DNA of 23,658 nt. Source: CAYSEQ01 sp964430475. Its GTDB lineage: Bacteria; Patescibacteriota; Microgenomatia; UBA8517. Below the pieces are notes generated by a model that saw nothing but the letters and a program-made list of their open reading frames with translations, was not told the origin of the DNA and made no database searches. Made by a program: the position numbers and the translations under genes. The stretch lies in contig CAYSEQ010000013.1 in NCBI GenBank assembly GCA_964430475.1, positions 1-23,658 of the forward strand. Direction: 5' to 3'. Positions 15,555-21,263 of the stretch are shown piece after piece. Position 1 is the stretch's first letter, and every line of letters begins with the position of its first letter.

Positions 15555-16828
15555 AGGTTAGTAAAAAATTGGACAATCCTTCTCAGGTAACACCTACTAC
15601 TTTAACTGATGTATCAATAACTAGGGAGATTCCAAAAGAAACCTCTTTAGTCGTTGATGATAGAGTACTTCCTGATTCGGGTTTACCTACTGAGGAAGTG
15701 GAGGGAATTTTGGATATTGCCCAAGAAGGATCGGGGTTATTGCGGCCAACATTCAGGGCGTCTGACAAGGATGTTTATATTTCAGCAAGTCAGATAAGGA
15801 GATTTAATTTAAGGGTAGGGGATTTGGTTTCAGGTCAAGCAAGAAGGCCTAAGGAGAATGAACGTTATTGGGGTTTACTTAAGGTAGAAAAAGTAAACGG
15901 TGTTGAAGTTGATAAGCTGGATATCAATCGTCCTAATTTTGATGAGTTGGTTGCGGTTTATCCTGATGAAAGAATTGTTTTGTCTACAGGTAAAGAGCCT
16001 TTAACCACTAGGGTAATAGATCTTATAGCCCCGATTGGTTTTGGGCAAAGAGGCTTGATAGTTTCACCTCCGAAGGCAGGTAAGACGTGGCTAATAAAAG
16101 ATATCATTGCTGGAGTTGCCAAGAATTACATTGTAATAAAAGGGAAAAGAGAAGTACATCTTATGGCTGTACTTATTGGAGAAAGACCCGAAGAGGTAAC
16201 TGATATTGTTCGTCATATGAAAGAGGCAACGGGCGGGAAGGGTGAGGTTGCTGCAAGCAATTTTGATGAACCCCCGGAAGCTCAGACAGCTGTTGGTGAA
16301 CTTGCTCTTGAGAGGGCGAAACGTATGGTTGAAAAAGGTCTTGACGTTATAATTCTTCTAGACTCAATAACCCGGATGGCTAGAGCTTACAATCTCGCAC
16401 TTCCTACCTCCGGGCGTACATTAACTGGAGGATTTGATCCCGCCGCCCTTTACCCTGCTAAACGGTTTTTTGGCGCAGCCCGTAAGATTGAAAAAGACGG
16501 TTCATTGACAATTATTGGTACATGTTTGATAGATACAGGTAGTAGGATGGACGACTTAATCTATGAAGAGTTTAAGGGGACAGGGAATATGGAGCTTCAT
16601 CTTATCAGAAAACTTGCAGAGAAAAGGATTTTCCCAGCTATTGATGTGACCAGAAGCGGTACAAGACAGGAAGAGCTTCTATATGATAAGGATCAGCTTC
16701 CAAAAATTTACACACTTAGGAGAATGCTTGAGATGTTAAATGAAGATGAACGTACTGAAACATTCTTGGAGCGCTTAAGAAAGACTGAAAATAATGAGGA
16801 ATTTCTTAATAAATTGAAGAGTCTCTAA
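15548..16828 (+). CDS. rho: Transcription termination factor Rho
   Basis: Rho is the hexameric RNA-dependent ATPase that ends transcription of untranslated RNA. The 426-residue product has a variable N-terminus (1-50), the RNA-binding cold-shock-like domain (about 51-125, LRPTFRASDKDVYISASQIRRFNLRVGD), and the ATPase core: Walker A PPKAGKTW (174-181), GERPEEVTDI (211-220), Walker B VIILLDSITRMARAYN (267-282), the Q-loop region FFGAARKIEKDGSLTIIGT, and the RSGTRQEELLY segment near the C-terminus. The usual N-terminal helical Rho_N domain is not visible; a linker-like stretch stands in its place. I chose the ATG at 15548, with AAGGA eight bases upstream (and GGAGG before it), over the TTG at 15521. 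Upstream are a good promoter and the insertion sequence. Confidence 0.97.
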   Translation: MVKVSKKLDNPSQVTPTTLTDVSITREIPKETSLVVDDRVLPDSGLPTEEVEGILDIAQEGSGLLRPTFRASDKDVYISASQIRRFNLRVGDLVSGQARRPKENERYWGLLKVEKVNGVEVDKLDINRPNFDELVAVYPDERIVLSTGKEPLTTRVIDLIAPIGFGQRGLIVSPPKAGKTWLIKDIIAGVAKNYIVIKGKREVHLMAVLIGERPEEVTDIVRHMKEATGGKGEVAASNFDEPPEAQTAVGELALERAKRMVEKGLDVIILLDSITRMARAYNLALPTSGRTLTGGFDPAALYPAKRFFGAARKIEKDGSLTIIGTCLIDTGSRMDDLIYEEFKGTGNMELHLIRKLAEKRIFPAIDVTRSGTRQEELLYDKDQLPKIYTLRRMLEMLNEDERTETFLERLRKTENNEEFLNKLKSL

Positions 16829-16881
16829 CAAGGGATTGTAAATTTCCAAGCTTATTTCTTTTGGGTAATTTTTTTAAACTC

Positions 16882-16919
16882 AGTCAAAATTTGACTAAAA
16901 AGGCATTTTTATGTTATCT
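16882..16919 (+). promoter_or_regulatory. Promoter of the LysM/M23 gene with an overlapping palindrome
   Basis: TTGACT (16891-16896), 17 bases, TTATCT (16914-16919); shifting by one gives TG-T-TATCTT, an extended -10. A perfect inverted repeat AGTCAAAATTTGACT (16882-16896) includes the -35 box, so a bound regulator could block it. Start expected near 16926, about 20 bases before the ATG. Confidence 0.5.
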
Positions 16920-16945
16920 TCCTGTAATGTCCCTTTTGGGTTAAG

Positions 16946-18184
16946 ATGAAACCTCAAAAGTTTTCCAATTTCCCGAAAGTCTCAAAATCTAGAGGTATTT
17001 TGGGTGGATCAAGGAATGTTTTACACTTATACTCCAATGGTCTTGATGTTCCTCAAGCCGGGGAATATAAATTTCTTCTAAAATTCATAGCCTTGCGACA
17101 GAAATTTTTGAGTTCTTTGACGGAGTTTAAAGACTTTTTGGTTTCTTTAATTTGGTATATTGTAAAGACATTGCATATTTCTTTCATCAAATTTGAGACC
17201 GGAAAGGGTATCTTTGTTGCATTTTTATACCGCCAAAGGGGTAAGTATGTAAGGAAGTTTGTTCATTCGAGTATGGCGGGTTTGGCAGCAATGGGAATTA
17301 TTATTGCTCCAGTGATTGTGCAAGAGTTTCCGAATCAGTCAATCAATCCCTGGGATATACCTTCACCCTCATCTATTTTTTCCACCTCCACCAATGATCC
17401 TGAAGTTACAACCCAAGTCTCAGAGAAGGTAAGGGACAAAATCATTGAATACGAAGTGCAGGAAGGAGACACAATAAGCTCTATAGCTAAAAAGTTTGGA
17501 ATTTCCACCGATACTGTTCTTTGGCAGAATAATCTAAGTCCAAATTCAAGGATAAAGCCAGGGCAAGTGCTTGAGATTCTACCAGTAGATGGTGTTTCCC
17601 ATAAAGTACAAAAGGGTGATACTGTCTATTCAATAGCCAAGAAGTATGATACTTCCCCACAAGCGATAGTTGATTTTCCTTACAATACATTTGTAAATGA
17701 TGAGACTTTCGAACTAGCAGTAGGTCAGATAATTATAGTACCTGACGGCGTAAAGCCGGAAGAAAAGCCCAGCGCTCCAAGGATTCGCCAAATTACACCT
17801 GACGCTGGTACCGTTGTAGCGTCAGGCAATTTTGTTTGGCCAACTTCAGGAACTATCTCGCAAGGATTCTTCTGGTATCATAAAGGAATTGATATTGCCA
17901 ATAAATCCGCACCTAATATTTTAGCAGCTGATGCAGGAAAGGTTATTATTGCTGGTTGGCCAGATAATTATGGTTACGGAAATAGAGTGATCATAGATCA
18001 TGGTAATGGTTATAAGACTTTATATGGACATATGTCGGTTATATTTGTAAAACAAGGACAAAATGTTAATCGAGGTGATGCAATAGGAAAGATGGGTTGC
18101 ACTGGAAGATGTACAGGTACACATCTTCATTTTGAGGTGATAAAGGACGGAGTCTATCTAAACCCTCTTTCGGTTCTTAGGTGA
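16946..18184 (+). CDS. Membrane-anchored LysM / M23 peptidase
   Basis: A cell-wall-acting protein of 412 residues. After a basic N-terminal cytoplasmic part with hydrophobic helices, a clear membrane segment lies at about 108-127 (SSMAGLAAMGIIIAPVIVQE). Two LysM peptidoglycan-binding repeats follow (about 168-213, YEVQEGDTISSIAKKFGIS; about 219-266, HKVQKGDTVYSIAKKYDTS). The C-terminal LytM/M23 zinc peptidase domain (about 297-408) keeps its metal ligands: His312 and Asp316 in HKGIDIA, and His395 in HLHFE, with the catalytic-side His362 (GHM) and His393. It should cut peptide cross-links of peptidoglycan outside the membrane, either in growth and division or as an activator of another amidase. 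It has its own promoter and terminator. The long N-terminal region before the membrane segment (100 residues) is unusual and unrecognised. Confidence 0.92.
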   Translation: MKPQKFSNFPKVSKSRGILGGSRNVLHLYSNGLDVPQAGEYKFLLKFIALRQKFLSSLTEFKDFLVSLIWYIVKTLHISFIKFETGKGIFVAFLYRQRGKYVRKFVHSSMAGLAAMGIIIAPVIVQEFPNQSINPWDIPSPSSIFSTSTNDPEVTTQVSEKVRDKIIEYEVQEGDTISSIAKKFGISTDTVLWQNNLSPNSRIKPGQVLEILPVDGVSHKVQKGDTVYSIAKKYDTSPQAIVDFPYNTFVNDETFELAVGQIIIVPDGVKPEEKPSAPRIRQITPDAGTVVASGNFVWPTSGTISQGFFWYHKGIDIANKSAPNILAADAGKVIIAGWPDNYGYGNRVIIDHGNGYKTLYGHMSVIFVKQGQNVNRGDAIGKMGCTGRCTGTHLHFEVIKDGVYLNPLSVLR

Positions 18185-18226
18185 AAATTTGGTAATTTTT
18201 CATTTAAGTATCCTTTTTATTTAAGG

Positions 18227-18265
18227 CTTGTCTGATTAGTTTCGGGGACAGGTTTTATTTTTTTT
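18227..18265 (+). terminator. Intrinsic terminator after the M23 gene
   Basis: CTTGTC (18227-18232) pairs with GACAGG (18247-18252), followed by TTTTATTTTTTTT. It lies 43 bases after the stop codon. Confidence 0.7.
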
Positions 18266-18288
18266 GAGAAAAGTAAATAATCCGAGTC

Positions 18289-18297
18289 TGGTATAAT
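18289..18297 (+). promoter_or_regulatory. Extended -10 promoter for tRNA-Ala
   Basis: TGG-TATAAT is a perfect extended -10. No good -35 is at the usual distance. The start would be near 18304, about 59 bases before the tRNA. Confidence 0.55.
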
Positions 18298-18362
18298 AAA
18301 TAATCCTTAAAGGTTTTTTAGATTCTGCTTGAAATTTGTTTCTAGTATTTTAAGGAAATCTA

Positions 18363-18437
18363 GGGCCAATAGCTCAGGGGTAGAGCGTTCGGTTCGCATC
18401 CGAAAGGTCGTGGGTTCAATTCCCACTTGGTCCACCA
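18363..18437 (+). tRNA. tRNA-Ala (anticodon CGC)
   Basis: The full cloverleaf is visible: acceptor GGGCCAA/TTGGTCC with the G3-U70 pair that marks alanine tRNAs, D stem GCTC/GAGC, anticodon stem TTCGG/CCGAA with loop TTCGCAT (anticodon CGC, reads GCG), and T arm GTGGG-TTCAATT-CCCAC. The 3' CCA is encoded. It is 75 bases long. Confidence 0.97.
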
Positions 18438-18463
18438 CTTGCCACTTTTTAATTCTAGGAGTT

Positions 18464-19093
18464 TTAAGGTAAGGGAGAAATAAGTTGTTGTTTCCCAAAC
18501 ATTAGTAAAATTAGCAGAGTTCCAAAAAGCAAAATTAAGAATGTTACTACTACCAATATCCACTTAAGTTTTACGTCTTTCTCAATCATGGGAGCGTTCT
18601 TGGTTTCTTCTTTAATCTCTGATTCGAGGATTGATATAGCAGGGGTTGATAAAATGTTACTGCTAGTTGAGGTATTTTCATAAGAGGGTGTTGAAGGTGA
18701 GCTTGTTGTCCCAAATAACTTCTCAAATTTTGAAGTTCTCTCCCCTTTTATAAATCTTGGCACATTTAGCATATCTTTGTAATAGTCTTTGGCTATAGTC
18801 TCTTTTGATTTTTCAGGAAGTACATTTTCTTTAACAGTAGTATTTTCTATCTCTTGGTTTACATATTGAGTTTGGTTAGATGCGATTTTGTCTCTTTGGT
18901 ACTTTGTCCCAAAAACATTTATTAGATCTTCTTTTTTGAAATACCTATGCCCTCCAGGTGATCTTAGGGAAGTAATTTTTCCTCTTTTTTCCCACCGTCT
19001 TAAGGTGTCAATTGAAACTCCTGTAAATTCTGAGGCCTCACCAATTGAGAGTAAGTATTCCGATGGTTTTTGTGTACTCTTATTTTTTTGCAT
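18464..19093 (-). CDS. MerR-like DNA-binding protein with C-terminal membrane anchor
   Basis: A 209-residue regulator. The N-terminus is a MerR-type winged helix-turn-helix (about 14-60): LLSIGEASEFTGVSIDTLRRWEKRGKI..GGHRYFKKEDLINV. A polar, Ser/Thr/Glu-rich linker without known domains (about 65-170) follows. One strongly hydrophobic helix (about 176-199, WILVVVTFLILLFGTLLILLMF) and a short tail end the protein. There is no metal- or drug-binding domain. The design implies a DNA-binding domain tethered to the inner face of the membrane, perhaps released or repositioned by a signal. The gene is divergent from the HTH-Cache protein at 19303; the 209-base gap between them holds promoters for both and inverted repeats, so mutual or shared control is plausible. 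Its target is unknown. Confidence 0.8.
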   Translation of the reverse strand: MQKNKSTQKPSEYLLSIGEASEFTGVSIDTLRRWEKRGKITSLRSPGGHRYFKKEDLINVFGTKYQRDKIASNQTQYVNQEIENTTVKENVLPEKSKETIAKDYYKDMLNVPRFIKGERTSKFEKLFGTTSSPSTPSYENTSTSSNILSTPAISILESEIKEETKNAPMIEKDVKLKWILVVVTFLILLFGTLLILLMFGKQQLISPLP

Positions 19094-19107
19094 AAGTTTA
19101 CGCAGGT

Positions 19108-19136
19108 ATTTTGGTTCATAAAGAAATTTTTGTCAA
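19108..19136 (-). promoter_or_regulatory. Promoter of the MerR-like gene
   Basis: On the minus strand: TTGACA (19136-19131), 17 bases, CAAAAT (19113-19108). Start expected near 19101, so the leader would be under ten bases; no Shine-Dalgarno sequence is seen. Confidence 0.5.
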
Positions 19137-19195
19137 GGTTTTATGCCTGCCAAATACCATTTAAAGATGTAAACCTTGGAAGATTATTGAAAAAC

Positions 19196-19225
19196 TTGAC
19201 TTGAGTAAAGTTTTTATACTATAGT
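19196..19225 (+). promoter_or_regulatory. Promoter of the HTH-membrane-Cache gene
   Basis: TTGACT (19196-19201), 18 bases, TATAGT (19220-19225). The -10 lies inside a palindrome TACTATAGTA. The leader to the ATG at 19303 would be about 70 bases. Confidence 0.5.
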
Positions 19226-19240
19226 AAAAACATATAAAAA

Positions 19241-19280
19241 CTTACAAATTTGAATTTAAAAAAGTATAAAAATTTGTAAG
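19241..19280. repeat. Inverted repeat CTTACAAATTT / AAATTTGTAAG
   Basis: Two perfect 11-base arms (19241-19251 and 19270-19280) around an 18-base AT spacer, in the leader of the HTH-Cache gene and between two divergent regulator genes. TATAAAAA is repeated beside each arm. It may be an operator or an RNA hairpin. Confidence 0.6.
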
Positions 19281-19302
19281 AAATAATAAAAAACCTGCCC
19301 AG

Positions 19303-21258
19303 ATGAACAATAATAGTACAAAAGGCTATTATTCGGTTAAAGAAGCAGCTCGTCTTCTTGGTGTTTCTAACAATACTGTTTATCAGTATCTTAAAGAGGG
19401 TAAGATTTTTGCTAAAAGAATTGGTAGGGGCCGGATAAAGATACCTTATAAAGAATTAGCACCTTTTCTTCCTCAACAGACTTTTGTGCCTGAGAATCTA
19501 GAGGAATCGAGGGTCCCAAAGGTGCAAGATCAAGAAGTACCACCAAGCCTTCCAAATAATTATCAAATCTTGTCCGGTAGTAGATTAGAACAAGAGAATT
19601 TAGGTGTTAGCGATATTATTTTCTGGAGACTTTTTAGGGCTGTCTTTCTTTTGGGATTGGGGGTCATTTATCTTTTAATTCGTATTCCCCCCTTTGATAT
19701 TCTTTCTTTGATACCTATTTCTCAAAAAGATACTTTTTTGGCTATTTTACCCTTTGCCCTTATATTGGGAGGGGTTTTTTGTTTGGTTAGGGTTGTTGAT
19801 TCTAAAAGGTTTTCTTCTTGGGATTTTCCAATTCATATTTACCTGACTTTGGTTTTAGGATATCTTTCGTATATTTGTTTAACTAATCAAAGGCTTGGTC
19901 TTTTTATTTTTGTCGCTTCTTTGCTTTTTATGGTTGCTTCGCACTTTGCAAGGGGATTCTCTTTCTTTGGCAGTTCAAATTTCAAAAGTCAATTTTTGAA
20001 GTATTCTTTAATGCTGACAGTTTTGGGTGGGATTATTCTAATCTATCAGCCGGACTTTTTTCCTATAGAGTCTTTAGTCGACGCCCTTTCTAAAAATAAG
20101 GCTTTGTTTACACTGATTTGGTTTTCTGCAACCACTCCCTTTTTACTTTATGCCCTAAGCCCATCAGGGAAAGATAAAAGATTTGTAAATTTTTATTTAG
20201 GAGGTTTAGCACTTGTTTCTTTAATTTTTTCGACAAGCTTGATATTGAGAATAAGCTGGGATGTTTCGTATTTAGGTTTTCTTAGCGGGGTTTTCGGATT
20301 GACCCTTGTTTTACTTGAGGAGATGAAGGTAAAACTTGATCCTGCTAAGACCTACAACTTGATTTTTTCTTCAATGTGGATTTCGGTTTCTATAGTTTTG
20401 GGTCTTTTTGCTATTTACTCTTCGCAAGAAAAGATTAAACAAAAGGTTAGCTCGCAGTTAAGACAAAGGACAGAGAGTGTTGTTTTTGAGATTGAATCTA
20501 TCATTGAAAGCCAGCGCAGTACGCTATTGACTTTTGCCACAAATAATAGTTTAAAAATTTCTCTTAAAGAAAAAGAGACTGAAAAGTTAGGGGACTATCT
20601 GAGCGAAATTTATGGTAAATCCAGTTTAGCAAGAAGGGTGTCAGTCTTTGACAACGAAGGAATCGCGGTTGCCGCTTATCCTAGAAATTCTTTGGTCGAG
20701 GGCACTAATTTTTCTTCAAGAGACTATTTTGTAAAGACTAAGGAAAACTTATCCCCCTTTATTTCTCCAGTGTTTAAGGGTGTAACTGGAGTGGATGTTG
20801 TTATTCAGACAGAGCCTGTATTTGAAGAGAATAAATTTATCGGATTGTTGGGGTTTGTTTATTCTTTAAAAGATTTTAGCGGATTTATCAGAGAAAAAGT
20901 TGGGACAAATTATGATTTTGTTTTGGTAGATTCGAATGGAGTCGTACTTGCCTCTAGTGATGAGGCGAAAATTGGAAGTAAAGTTGAAAGCTTTTTTCAA
21001 GGGAATTTAAGTTCTCAAAATAAAGAAATTTTGCAATCTTCGGAATTAAAAGGTGCGAACTGGAAGTTTTATCTTCGGACACAATCACTGCCTATCATCG
21101 ATGTTGTTTCGAGTGTGAGTATTTGGGTTTCTTTGATTTTAGTAGTCAATGCTTTGGTAACAATTCTTGCAGGAATTTCTTTAGCTTCTGAAAAAAATGA
21201 GGAAATTACTAAAGTAAGGTCTACTCCTTTTGCCGAAAAGTTATTAAAGACGGCTTAG
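19303..21258 (+). CDS. Membrane one-component sensor: N-terminal HTH, about nine helices, C-terminal Cache-like domain
   Basis: A 651-residue protein. Residues 8-52 are an excisionase/MerR-like helix-turn-helix (YYSVKEAARLLGVSNNTVYQYLKEGKI, then KIPYKEL). A polar linker leads to about nine hydrophobic helices (near 108-127, 144-163, 178-193, 198-214, 233-248, 268-285, 296-315, 321-337, 353-372). Residues about 375-598 resemble a double Cache (PDC) ligand-binding domain: a long helix RTESVVFEIESIIESQRS, then SVFDNEGIAVAAYPRN, SSRDYFVKTKENLSPFISPVFKG, VVIQTEPVFEENKFIGLLGFVYSL and DFVLVDSNGVVLASSD. A last membrane helix (602-626) and a short tail follow. No kinase, GGDEF or methyl-accepting domain is present; output would be the N-terminal DNA-binding domain. 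Cache domains sense small molecules outside the cell. The next gene starts five bases after the stop, so they are probably one operon. The ligand and target promoters are unknown. Confidence 0.82.
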   Translation: MNNNSTKGYYSVKEAARLLGVSNNTVYQYLKEGKIFAKRIGRGRIKIPYKELAPFLPQQTFVPENLEESRVPKVQDQEVPPSLPNNYQILSGSRLEQENLGVSDIIFWRLFRAVFLLGLGVIYLLIRIPPFDILSLIPISQKDTFLAILPFALILGGVFCLVRVVDSKRFSSWDFPIHIYLTLVLGYLSYICLTNQRLGLFIFVASLLFMVASHFARGFSFFGSSNFKSQFLKYSLMLTVLGGIILIYQPDFFPIESLVDALSKNKALFTLIWFSATTPFLLYALSPSGKDKRFVNFYLGGLALVSLIFSTSLILRISWDVSYLGFLSGVFGLTLVLLEEMKVKLDPAKTYNLIFSSMWISVSIVLGLFAIYSSQEKIKQKVSSQLRQRTESVVFEIESIIESQRSTLLTFATNNSLKISLKEKETEKLGDYLSEIYGKSSLARRVSVFDNEGIAVAAYPRNSLVEGTNFSSRDYFVKTKENLSPFISPVFKGVTGVDVVIQTEPVFEENKFIGLLGFVYSLKDFSGFIREKVGTNYDFVLVDSNGVVLASSDEAKIGSKVESFFQGNLSSQNKEILQSSELKGANWKFYLRTQSLPIIDVVSSVSIWVSLILVVNALVTILAGISLASEKNEEITKVRSTPFAEKLLKTA

Positions 21259-21263
21259 GGCTT

